Source of the DNA: Candidatus Altarchaeum sp. CG2_30_32_3053
GTDB taxonomy: Archaea; Altiarchaeota; Altiarchaeia; Altiarchaeales; Altiarchaeaceae
Length of the DNA stretch: 12,862 bases
Reading direction: 5' to 3'
Assembly: GCA_001873845.1 (NCBI GenBank)
Contig: MNZY01000027.1
Coordinates: forward strand, 1 to 12,862
This document shows positions 1 through 6,978 of the stretch, in pieces; position 1 is the first letter of the stretch; the number at the start of each line of letters is the position of its first letter. The notes below the pieces were generated by a model. The model saw nothing but the letters and a program-made list of their open reading frames with translations. It did not search any database and was not told where the DNA came from. A program made the position numbers and the translations under genes.

Positions 1-66
1 TATGTTCATTTACAAAATAATATAAGTAAGTCCTATAACTTATAAAAATATTAGTAAAAAAAAAAA

Positions 67-105
67 CAAATATAATAATTATCCCAATTTTAGTGGGTCA
101 GCACC
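67..105 (+). promoter_or_regulatory. Shared promoter-region motif, copy 1 (upstream of the glycogen synthase)
   Basis: A TATA-like box (CAAATATA, 67-74) is followed by a 27-base block at 79-105 that recurs without a mismatch on the opposite strand at 9423-9449, upstream of sixA. The block contains the weak dyad CCCAATTTTAGTGGG and then GGTCAGCACC, a short hairpin. Archaeal transcription normally starts about 25 bases after the TATA box, so RNA would begin near 97-100, inside the block. This suggests an operator over the start site or a 5' leader element. The block ends 39 bases before the ATG at 145. The repeat and its position are seen directly; the regulatory role is inferred. An alternative is the end of a small mobile element. 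Confidence 0.55.
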
Positions 106-144
106 ATAATGAAATACCCATAAACAAATAAAAAATACAAGAAT

Positions 145-1995
145 ATGAAACTTTTTGAAATTTCTTATGAGGTTTGTAACAAGGTTGGCGGAATTTATAC
201 AGTACTGAAAACAAAGGCACCATACATTGTTGAACATTACGGAAGGGAAAATTACATGATGCTCGGATTTTATAATCCGAAATCAGCGATAGCAGAATTT
301 GACGAAAAAGAACCAGATCCGGAATTAAGTAAAATTTTTGCAGGATTAAAAAATAAAGGGATTGAATGTCATTACGGGGAATGGCTGATAAACGGTTATC
401 CGCAGGTAATTTTGCTTGATATAAAAAATTTCTGGAAAGAAAAGGACAAAATAAAGACATTGATATGGAAATTTTATGGTGTTGATTCGCTTTTTTCTTC
501 TTACGAATTTGACGAGCCATTATTGTGGGGATTTGCGTGCGGAGTCCTGATAGAAAATTTAATGAAAGATATGAAAGATTTTGATCTGACAAGACCAAAA
601 ATTGCACATTTTCACGAATGGCTTTCGGGAGCAGGCCTACTTTATCTGAAAATGCAAAATTTACCTGTTGCGACCGTCTTTACCACGCATGCGACAATCA
701 TAGGAAGAACAATAGCAAACAGCGGAATTGATTTATACAGTAAAATTTATGATGGACTGTCAAAAGCCCTGACATTTCCAGTTGAAGAAAGTAAAAAATT
801 CGGAATTGCAGATAAGCATACGATGGAAATTGCGAGTGCTACTAATGCAGATGTATTTTCAACTGTAAGCAAAGTAACAGGTAAGGAAGCAGAGTATTTC
901 TTGCATAAAAAGCCAGATATCATTCTTCCAAACGGAATTGACATTGAGCAAGGCATAACCATAGATGAAATTACAATAAGGCGAAGAGAAAACAGAAAAA
1001 TAATGAGAAGTTTCCTTAATGCCTATTTTCTGAGATATTACAACATCAACACAAACAGAATACGAAGCATTTTTATTTCCGGCAGATATGAATTCAGAAA
1101 CAAGGGGATTGACCTGTTTATTAAGGTATTGGGAAATTTAAACCGAAAACTTAAGGAAGCGAAAGAAAAAAACGATCAGTTAAATTTTGATTCAGTTATT
1201 GCCTTTTTGTTCATTCCGTCGGATGTTAAAGGTGAAAATTTAAGAGTTATGAGAAATGTGATGATTTATGAAAATATTGAAGGTATAGTGGATAATGAAA
1301 TTTTTAATATAAAGAACAGAGTAGTGACAGACATAGTAAGCGGAAAGATAAATAAAACATCAAGTAAAGGTAATGGATACGAAAATTTTTTTTCAAATGA
1401 ATTCACAAAGGCCTGCAGAGATATATTTGCTCATTTTGATGAATTAAAAGGACAAAATCCTCCTGTAAGTGCGTTTGATTTAAGGTCTGAAAATGATGAA
1501 ATTTTAAAGTCATTAAAGGCAGAGAACCTGGAAAATAAAGAAGAAGATATTGTTAAAGTCATAAATTATCCTGTTTATCTTTCACCAAGGGATATGTTTA
1601 TAAATCTTGACTACAACCATACAATTTCTGCTTATGACATGGGTGTTTTTCCTTCATATTATGAACCGTGGGGATACACTCCTCTTGAAGCGGCAAAATA
1701 TGGGGTAATTACAATAACAACTGATTTATCTGGTTTTGGAAATTTTATAGAAAAGAAAGACGGAGGTGGAATCTATGTTATCAGTAGAAAGGGTAAAGAA
1801 GATAACGAGGTTGTTGAAAATTTAACAAAGAAAATTTTGGAAATTTTAAATTTCTCTGATGATGAAAGGGTAAAGGCAAGAATGAGGGCAAGAGAACTGG
1901 CAACATTTTGTAACTGGAAAATTTTGGTAAATAATTATTTTGAGGCACATAGAATCGCAACAGAAAAGATGGCAATGGAAAAGATGAATAAATGA
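145..1995 (+). CDS. Glycogen synthase, eukaryote-like GT3 family
   Basis: This 616-residue protein should extend alpha-1,4-glucan chains from a nucleotide-glucose donor (UDP-glucose in characterised GT3 enzymes) in the cytoplasm. It resembles yeast and animal glycogen synthase more than bacterial GlgA (GT5). It has the N-terminal donor-site motif KVGGIYTV (13-20), HFHEWLSG (155-162), FTTHAT (179-184), KPDIILPNG (256-264), GRYEFRNKG (313-321) and the C-terminal catalytic motif EPWGYTPLE (507-515), in which Glu507 and Glu515 match the GT3 catalytic glutamates. It lacks the long phosphorylated tails of animal enzymes. Near the C-terminus, Arg575, Arg579, Arg581 and Arg583 lie where eukaryotic enzymes carry the arginine helix that senses glucose-6-phosphate. 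No glycogenin, branching enzyme or phosphorylase gene is in the window, so how chains are primed is not visible. The ATG at 145 gives the N-terminus expected for the family. The family call is firm; the donor sugar is inferred. Confidence 0.92.
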   Translation: MKLFEISYEVCNKVGGIYTVLKTKAPYIVEHYGRENYMMLGFYNPKSAIAEFDEKEPDPELSKIFAGLKNKGIECHYGEWLINGYPQVILLDIKNFWKEKDKIKTLIWKFYGVDSLFSSYEFDEPLLWGFACGVLIENLMKDMKDFDLTRPKIAHFHEWLSGAGLLYLKMQNLPVATVFTTHATIIGRTIANSGIDLYSKIYDGLSKALTFPVEESKKFGIADKHTMEIASATNADVFSTVSKVTGKEAEYFLHKKPDIILPNGIDIEQGITIDEITIRRRENRKIMRSFLNAYFLRYYNINTNRIRSIFISGRYEFRNKGIDLFIKVLGNLNRKLKEAKEKNDQLNFDSVIAFLFIPSDVKGENLRVMRNVMIYENIEGIVDNEIFNIKNRVVTDIVSGKINKTSSKGNGYENFFSNEFTKACRDIFAHFDELKGQNPPVSAFDLRSENDEILKSLKAENLENKEEDIVKVINYPVYLSPRDMFINLDYNHTISAYDMGVFPSYYEPWGYTPLEAAKYGVITITTDLSGFGNFIEKKDGGGIYVISRKGKEDNEVVENLTKKILEILNFSDDERVKARMRARELATFCNWKILVNNYFEAHRIATEKMAMEKMNK

Positions 1996-2065
1996 AGGTA
2001 AAAAAACAATAATGTGTTCAGGAAAAATGAAGAAACATAAAGATGCAATTGAAGTAAACACCTAA

Positions 2066-2179
2066 CAATTGCGAATTGAAAAACTATCAGAGGATAATTT
2101 TAAGTTTACCAGAGATTTTGATTGCGGAGATTGCGACCTTAATGAATTTTTAAATGAAGATGCAGTTTTATATTGTTAA
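2066..2179 (+). pseudogene. N-terminal remnant of a GNAT acetyltransferase
   Basis: This frame reads LRIEKLSEDN and then DFDCGDCDLNEFLNEDA before a stop at 2177-2179. It matches the characteristic first 35 or so residues of a GNAT subfamily (pattern: C-G-x-x-x-L-x-x-F-L-x-x-x-A), some members of which are toxins acetylating charged tRNA. The acetyl-CoA-binding body, more than 100 residues, is absent. A stop codon (2063-2065) lies just before the match, and no ATG remains in a sensible place. The 3' end abuts a broken HicB-like gene read from the other strand, so the rest was probably lost at that junction. The family is recognised by motif only. Confidence 0.6.
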
Positions 2180-2336
2180 AATTTCCCTGCCCAAAGATGT
2201 TATTTTTTCATTCTCGGGCAATGATGTCATATAAAGATATATTGCTTCTTTTACATTGGACATCACTTCATCTAATGTGTCCCCTGTGTTTGACGGCCCA
2301 TGCTATGAGTTCCGGACAATATGCACAATATTTGTA
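2168..2336 (-). pseudogene. Frameshifted C-terminal remnant of a HicB-type antitoxin
   Basis: On the minus strand one frame gives AYCPELIA, and after a single frameshift near 2300 another gives NTGDTLDEVMSNVKEAI, followed by about 23 further residues to a stop at 2168-2170. This is the HicB/UPF0150 signature: a Y-x-A-x-C-P-E-L strand, a G-D-T-x-x-E-A turn and the N-x-K-E-A-I helix. The start is missing, because an in-frame stop precedes the match. No HicA toxin reading frame is found beside it. Its last bases overlap the GNAT remnant at 2066-2179. The motif order is clear, so identity is fairly secure, but the gene cannot be functional as it stands. Confidence 0.65.
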
Positions 2337-2351
2337 TTATTATCTTATTAC

Positions 2352-4280
2352 TTATTTTCCAATTAAATTTATTAGTTCATTCTTCAAAATTTCCATCCCG
2401 TTTTGTGTTAAAATTGATTCCGGATGAAACTGAAAGCCGGCAAAATTTCTTCCGCGCAGTGCGTGTATCTCCTTTGTTTGTTTATCATAACTAATCTGAA
2501 CATCATTAAATTTTAATCCCTTTAAATTTTCTGATACTTCTTCATACCTTCCCACAAAAGTATTATAAAACCCAACAATTTCTTTTTTGCCAAATAAGTT
2601 AACTGTTTCCTGCACTCCCTGAAATGGTTTTTCCTTTCTCACAATTTGTATTCCCAATGCCTTGCACAGAAACTGATGCCCCAGACACACGCCCATAAAT
2701 TTTTTGTCTGATTTAATAAATTTTTGAGTAATGTCAGCAATAATTTTCATTTTTTCGTTTTTTGTGTCATTAGGATTTCCTGGACCTGGTCCTATTATTG
2801 TTATGTCGCTTTGAGCATCATCAAAATTGTATTTGTTGTATCTGGTGATATTTACATTTGCTCCGATGTTTGATAATATATGTTTTAACATATAACAAAA
2901 ATCATCTTCATTGTCTATAATTGTGATACTTTTGCCATTTATCTGCCCAGCAATATTGTCTTCGCCCTCCTGACTGAAAAACCAGAATTTGGATAATTTT
3001 TGATTCCTTTGTTGTAGCAACTCAAGCACCTCATCGTCTTCTCCAACATAAGGCAAAATTTTTAAAGGTGTGCTTTTTGCATGACTTTGAACACCATCTA
3101 TTATCTCTTTGATTTTTGCTTTTGTCTCAGCAACTTCTTCAGATGGAATGGAATTCCTTACAAAAGTTGAACCAACCCTTGTTAAAATGCCCCCATAATT
3201 ATCAATTTCCACAGTTCTTATCAGAATAGGGCTATCCAAAAATTCCCGGCCTTCTTCATTCCTTCCTATAAGAACTATCGGACTTCCGTAATATCTCCTG
3301 TCTTCTCCTTCATATTTATAAATTACTCTGCAGGCACTTTCAAGAGGACTTCCCGTAACAGTTGCAGCATGCATTGAGTCCCTTAAAATTTCAATTATAT
3401 CTTTATCGCTTTTACCGCTCAATAAATATTCTGTATGAATAACTGTTGACATCTCTTTTAACAAGGGACCTATTATCATTCCGCCTTTATTACAAATCTT
3501 CGCCATCATTTTTAATTCTTCATCCAGCACCATAAATAACTCATTAATCTCTTTTTCATCCGAAAGAAAATTCAGAAGGTCCTTTTTAACCTTATTTAAA
3601 TTTATTCTCTCTCCGGCGTCTTTTCTGAATGTCCCGCTGATTGGAAGCATTTTTACCCTGCCATCTTTTATGAAAATATGTGTTTCCGGACTTGCACCAA
3701 TCAGAAATCTGTTGCCATCGTAAAATATAAAATTCCAGTGACTGTCGGACTTATTCATCAGAATATTTTTATAAATACTTAGTGCCTTATTAACTGACAT
3801 ATTTTTAATTTTGGCAGTTCCTTTTCTGGGAATAACAAAATTGGCACCTTCTCCGTTACCAATTTCATCTTTTATAATACCTTCTATTATCCTTTCATAT
3901 TCCTCCTCAGAATAATTATATTTCCATTCGTTTTCTAATTCAATTTTTTCATCAGGAAGAAATTTAAAGAGTTCTTCCAAGGATACATTTAATTGTCTTT
4001 CAATATTAATACATAAAATTTTTGTTCCATCGTAGTGTGCCTTAAAATTTCTCTCTTTTATCTGTGAGAAAGGAACCGCACTGATTGTGTCAAATATTTC
4101 GTTTTTTATAATTTCGTTTTTTATAATTCCTTTTTTTCTTGGAATATCATCAAGGTTATTTAATTCCATTGCTTTTCCTTCAAATACCAATGCGTCCATG
4201 TCTCCTTTTCTTTTGACTATAGCAAACGGTTCTTTGTCTTTGGATAATCCTTCTATTAATCCTTTTAAATCTGTTTCCAT
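2352..4280 (-). CDS. phzE: PhzE-like 2-amino-2-deoxyisochorismate/anthranilate synthase, fused synthase and amidotransferase domains
   Basis: This 642-residue fusion should aminate chorismate using ammonia from glutamine. Residues 1-400 are a chorismate-binding domain and about 450-640 a class I glutamine amidotransferase, with GPGPGNP (497-503), nucleophile Cys532 in GVCLGHQF, and His619/Glu621 in QFHPES. The synthase half matches remembered PhzE sequences rather than TrpE: GEGANFVIPR (143-152), IGASPETH, PISGT (213-217), DEELKMMAKIC (253-263), LLKEM, HTEYL, and ATVTGSPLESACRVI (306-320). PhzE makes 2-amino-2-deoxyisochorismate for phenazines and related metabolites, and fused relatives can make anthranilate. 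The order (synthase first, amidotransferase last) and length fit PhzE. No isochorismatase (PhzD), PhzF or trp gene is visible. It begins 59 bases after the DUF99 gene on the same strand and may share its transcript. The fold and family are firm; the exact product is open. Confidence 0.85.
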   Translation of the reverse strand: METDLKGLIEGLSKDKEPFAIVKRKGDMDALVFEGKAMELNNLDDIPRKKGIIKNEIIKNEIFDTISAVPFSQIKERNFKAHYDGTKILCINIERQLNVSLEELFKFLPDEKIELENEWKYNYSEEEYERIIEGIIKDEIGNGEGANFVIPRKGTAKIKNMSVNKALSIYKNILMNKSDSHWNFIFYDGNRFLIGASPETHIFIKDGRVKMLPISGTFRKDAGERINLNKVKKDLLNFLSDEKEINELFMVLDEELKMMAKICNKGGMIIGPLLKEMSTVIHTEYLLSGKSDKDIIEILRDSMHAATVTGSPLESACRVIYKYEGEDRRYYGSPIVLIGRNEEGREFLDSPILIRTVEIDNYGGILTRVGSTFVRNSIPSEEVAETKAKIKEIIDGVQSHAKSTPLKILPYVGEDDEVLELLQQRNQKLSKFWFFSQEGEDNIAGQINGKSITIIDNEDDFCYMLKHILSNIGANVNITRYNKYNFDDAQSDITIIGPGPGNPNDTKNEKMKIIADITQKFIKSDKKFMGVCLGHQFLCKALGIQIVRKEKPFQGVQETVNLFGKKEIVGFYNTFVGRYEEVSENLKGLKFNDVQISYDKQTKEIHALRGRNFAGFQFHPESILTQNGMEILKNELINLIGK

Positions 4281-4339
4281 CGTCAGGTCGCATAAATTTT
4301 AAAATCTATTTACAATTAGTATTCTGAAAATATTAATTC

Positions 4340-4951
4340 CTAAGCATTCCCACGTGATTCGCCTGAAACAATTCCGCTCGCAATTATATGTGCAAGCCGT
4401 ATCGGTTCCGGAATTAATCCGCGGGTTGTTGAAATTTTAACTATTGCCTTTGCATCGCTTAAATTTATTCCACATTTCTGGATATAAACAAAACCCTTTC
4501 TTCCGTCAATACTTTCAACCTTAACTTTTTTTGGCTTTCCCGCAATTTCAATCACTTTCCATCTTTCTTCAAAATCGTCAAGATGTTTTAACGCATTTCT
4601 TATTCTTTCAAAATCCGGAAATTTCCTGACAACGACAATTACCGGAATATGCGTTTCCTTAAAAATTTCTCTAATATTTACTATGTTGAATCCTGCATAA
4701 GTAATTCCGTCAAGCATTACTATTCTCAAATCTTTGTGTCTCGTCTTTTTTAGCATGTCAATTATTGTCCGGGTTATATCCATTCCGTCAACATCAGATT
4801 CTCTTTTCATAACTCCATCCATAAACGAACCGCCTCTAAACATAACTCCGATAATGACTGTTTTCTTATCTTTTCTAAAATCAAATGGTCCGTCATCTAT
4901 TCCAAGAATTCTGATTTCTTTCTTTATTTTCCTGAATTTTATATTATTCAT
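4340..4951 (-). CDS. DUF99 family protein (COG1628)
   Basis: This 203-residue protein belongs to the DUF99 family, widespread in archaea and of unknown function. The family is distantly related to endonuclease V folds. Visible signatures are EIRILGIDDGPF (12-23), the acidic LDGITYAGFN stretch in the middle, RKFPDFE, and a C-terminal ARG-like segment ending PEPIRLAHIIASGI. The length is normal and there is no signal peptide or membrane segment. It lies upstream of the PhzE-like gene with a 59-base gap and so may head a two-gene unit. The ATG at 4949-4951 has an AT-rich TATA-like tract (CTATTAAAAATAA on the minus strand, 4978-4990) about 27-39 bases upstream. A perfect 13-base palindrome lies just beyond that. 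Family assignment is secure; function is not known. Confidence 0.88.
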   Translation of the reverse strand: MNNIKFRKIKKEIRILGIDDGPFDFRKDKKTVIIGVMFRGGSFMDGVMKRESDVDGMDITRTIIDMLKKTRHKDLRIVMLDGITYAGFNIVNIREIFKETHIPVIVVVRKFPDFERIRNALKHLDDFEERWKVIEIAGKPKKVKVESIDGRKGFVYIQKCGINLSDAKAIVKISTTRGLIPEPIRLAHIIASGIVSGESRGNA

Positions 4952-4991
4952 TTACATACCATAAAGAACATTGGCTCTTATTTTTAATAGC

Positions 4992-5004
4992 GTAGTGTCA
5001 CTAC
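4992..5004. promoter_or_regulatory. Perfect palindrome, candidate operator of the DUF99/PhzE-like unit
   Basis: GTAGTGTCACTAC has 6-base arms around a central T. It lies 40 bases upstream of the DUF99 start codon and directly beyond the TATA-like tract at 4978-4990. That is the usual place for an archaeal activator or repressor near BRE/TATA. Its right arm also overlaps the 5' arm of the large stem at 5000-5176, so it could instead be an alternative hairpin of that structure. The palindrome is seen directly; the operator role is inferred. Confidence 0.4.
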
Positions 5005-5176
5005 AAAATTTCAAAAGATCTACCACTCATTTCAAAAATTTATTTTTGAAATATACTAAAAACTATACTGAAAATCTACAAGATTTTCAATCTTTCAAAA
5101 TGCTACAAGCATTTTTAAATAAGGTATTTGTTTAGTAGATAATTGGATTTTACCTCGCCATATTTGATTTTGTAGT
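5000..5176. ncRNA. Candidate structured RNA or folded DNA element with enclosing stems and three hairpins
   Basis: An outer perfect 10-base inverted repeat, ACTACAAAAT at 5000-5009 with ATTTTGTAGT at 5167-5176, encloses a second pairing, ATCTAC (5018-5023) with GTAGAT (5135-5140). Inside these lie three perfect palindromes in a row. They are 5029-5039/5042-5052 (11 bp), 5069-5077/5081-5089 (9 bp, loop ACA) and 5097-5104/5108-5115 (8 bp, loop ACA). The two ACA-loop hairpins also share TCTACAAG/GCTACAAG, as if duplicated. This nested multi-branch design is more than AT-richness would be expected to give. I recognise no known RNA family and cannot tell the strand. No reading frame here looks like a protein. 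Confidence 0.35.
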
Positions 5177-5189
5177 TATTTTTTCACAC

Positions 5190-5541
5190 TTTCCACAGTG
5201 GAAAAGATGGGATTTATCCCGAGTTTCCCATCCCAGCGTAAAACTTTGGGCGTAATTTTTAAATCCCAAAGATTTAAAAAGATACGAACGAAGTGAGCGT
5301 ATTTTTGTTGTTAAGCATAATTAATTTTGTAAATTTGTAACTATTCAGCCACCCAAAAAAATTAAAGGTAAATTTTAGAGTTTTACGCTCACTCCGTTTG
5401 TGTATTTTAAAATTTCATAAATTTAAAATCGCATTTTTTGAATTTTTACGGGTAAATTTTTGTATCATTTGAATAGTTACGTAAATTTTTAAAATTACCC
5501 GTAAATTTTTTGATGGTGGAAAAAATGGGATTTATCTAAAT
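5190..5541. repeat. Dense inverted repeats bounded by a 21-base direct repeat
   Basis: This gene-free stretch holds a 15-base palindrome TTTCCACAGTGGAAA (5190-5204) and three 7- to 11-base hairpins: GATGGGA 5206-5212 with 5226-5232, CTTTGGG 5244-5250 with 5265-5271, and TTTACGGGTAA 5445-5455 with 5495-5505. Longer pairings are AGCGTAAAAC 5235-5244 with 5380-5389, AGTGAGCGTA 5292-5301 with 5384-5393, and GTAACTATTCA 5337-5347 with 5470-5480. A direct repeat beginning GTGGAAAA and ending GGGATTTATC occurs at 5198-5218 and 5516-5536 with one mismatch in 21. No protein-like frame is seen. It could be a small non-autonomous mobile element, a structured RNA, or a replication-related site. All pairings are read directly; the role is open. 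Confidence 0.6.
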
Positions 5542-6885
5542 TTATCTAAATTTTTCCACAATTAATATATATCCATCCATTCCTTTGATTTTTACTTTAT
5601 TACCTTTTAAAATTTTCTTATTCTCGCTTTCACCTTCACCTTCACCTTCACCTTCATCACTCAAAATTTTTGCCTTCCATAATTCACCTTTATACATAAC
5701 AAACCCGGTCTTATTTTCGAAGTCCTCTGTTGATTCCGCTGTTTCTCCGATTATGCTTTCTCCGATTACCGGCTTCTTTTTCCACGATTTGAAAATTTTT
5801 GTGGCTGCAAAAATCAAAAATACGGCAAAAATAATTGAAGGAAAAATTATTGAATACAGCAATGTATTGAAGAATTCCCTGGATACATAGAAATTTGGAG
5901 ATGATAACGGTCCGATAAAAATTATTCCTGTAACCAGTGCAATGACCCCTGCTCCTCCGACAATTCCGAAACTATGCGAACTCATTTCATAAATTATCAA
6001 TGCAATTCCTAAAATTAGCAAAGCAATTCCTGCCAAATTTACATCAAATCCCAGTCCGATTAATCCTAGCAATATACACAATACCCCTAAAATTTCCGCA
6101 CCCATTCCGGGACTTGAAAATCCGAATATTAAGGCATAAATTCCGAGCATAAGTAAAAGAGATGCTATTAAAGGATTTGAAAGGACTGACATAAATTTTG
6201 TTTTAATGCTTGGTTCGTAATGCAATATTTCAGCATTTTTTGTAATTATTGTCTTTTCCCCGGATGCAACACGGACATTCATTCCATCTATCTTCTCAAC
6301 CAGGTCATGTTCATTATCTGCAATTAATTCAATCGCATTAAATTTCTTTGCCTCGTCTGCATTTAAATTTAAATTTTCAACGATAAATTTTTCAGTAAGC
6401 GAGAAATTTCTGTCATACATCTTCATTCTTTCCTTCATTATCGCAATTACGGCATTTAAAATTTTTGATTCGTTTATTAAAGTATATTCATTTGCACCGA
6501 TATAAACCGGCTGACAGGAACCGATTATACTATTTGGAGACATTGCTGCAATATGTGTTGAGAGTAAAATGAATGTTCCTGCACTCCACGCATACGCGCC
6601 TTTTGGTCCTACATATCCGACAAAAGGAATTTCGGAATTATCAATAATCTGTATTATTTCTAATGTGGAGCCCAAATCCCCACCAGGGGTATTCAGTCGC
6701 AAAATTATAACATCTGGCTTTTCGTTAACTGCTTCTTTTATCATTTCTACTGTTGCTGAGGTTATTGTATCGTCAATATCTATTACATAAATTTTCTTCG
6801 CATGAATTTCCTCTGCCTGGATGTTAACTAATCCAAACAACAAAGCCAATACACATATAAATCCAACGAGTAAAAATTTTTTCAC
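5542..6885 (-). CDS. nfeD: NfeD-family membrane serine protease (ClpP-class, long form)
   Basis: This 447-residue protein has a signal peptide (about 1-24), an extracytoplasmic ClpP-like protease domain (about 30-220), five predicted membrane helices (about 238-256, 263-281, 283-300, 307-326, 342-363) and a C-terminal NfeD OB-fold (about 390-447). Ser101 in AYAWSAGTF fits the nucleophile of the Ser-Lys dyad known in Pyrococcus PH1510. Lys141 in NESKILNA is the likely partner. LRLNTPGGD (63-70) and IGSCQPV (121-127) are typical of the family. The long form usually cleaves membrane protein tails and is encoded beside a stomatin gene, but none is adjacent here. The OB-fold contains an EG repeat at 411-419 from a hexanucleotide repeat. 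On the minus strand, a TATA-like AAATTTATAAAAATTTA lies about 20-40 bases before the ATG. Confidence 0.92.
   Translation of the reverse strand: MKKFLLVGFICVLALLFGLVNIQAEEIHAKKIYVIDIDDTITSATVEMIKEAVNEKPDVIILRLNTPGGDLGSTLEIIQIIDNSEIPFVGYVGPKGAYAWSAGTFILLSTHIAAMSPNSIIGSCQPVYIGANEYTLINESKILNAVIAIMKERMKMYDRNFSLTEKFIVENLNLNADEAKKFNAIELIADNEHDLVEKIDGMNVRVASGEKTIITKNAEILHYEPSIKTKFMSVLSNPLIASLLLMLGIYALIFGFSSPGMGAEILGVLCILLGLIGLGFDVNLAGIALLILGIALIIYEMSSHSFGIVGGAGVIALVTGIIFIGPLSSPNFYVSREFFNTLLYSIIFPSIIFAVFLIFAATKIFKSWKKKPVIGESIIGETAESTEDFENKTGFVMYKGELWKAKILSDEGEGEGEGESENKKILKGNKVKIKGMDGYILIVEKFR
5629..5658 (-). repeat. Hexanucleotide microsatellite inside nfeD
   Basis: Four exact TTCACC units (5629-5652) are followed by a variant TTCATC. 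On the coding strand they encode alternating Gly-Glu at residues 411-419, in a loop of the C-terminal OB-fold. The 6-base unit keeps the frame, so copy-number change would alter only loop length and charge. Confidence 0.8.
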
Positions 6886-6978
6886 TTTAAGTTATAAATT
6901 TAATCATAAATTTTTATAAATTTAATTAGTTGTTTGCTCAAATAAATTATTTAATTAACAAATTATAAAAACATTATT

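Noticed and set aside
98..607. Long minus-strand frame opposite the glycogen synthase
   Set aside because: It is a shadow of a well-conserved gene and its sequence is low-complexity.
2173..2427. Plus-strand frame beginning MLKFPCPKML
   Set aside because: It is the antisense of the HicB remnant and of the end of the PhzE-like gene, with no family features.
2352..4280. Ordinary fused TrpEG anthranilate synthase for tryptophan
   Set aside because: The synthase half follows PhzE motifs along its length and no trp genes are nearby. The activity is still possible and is noted in the feature.
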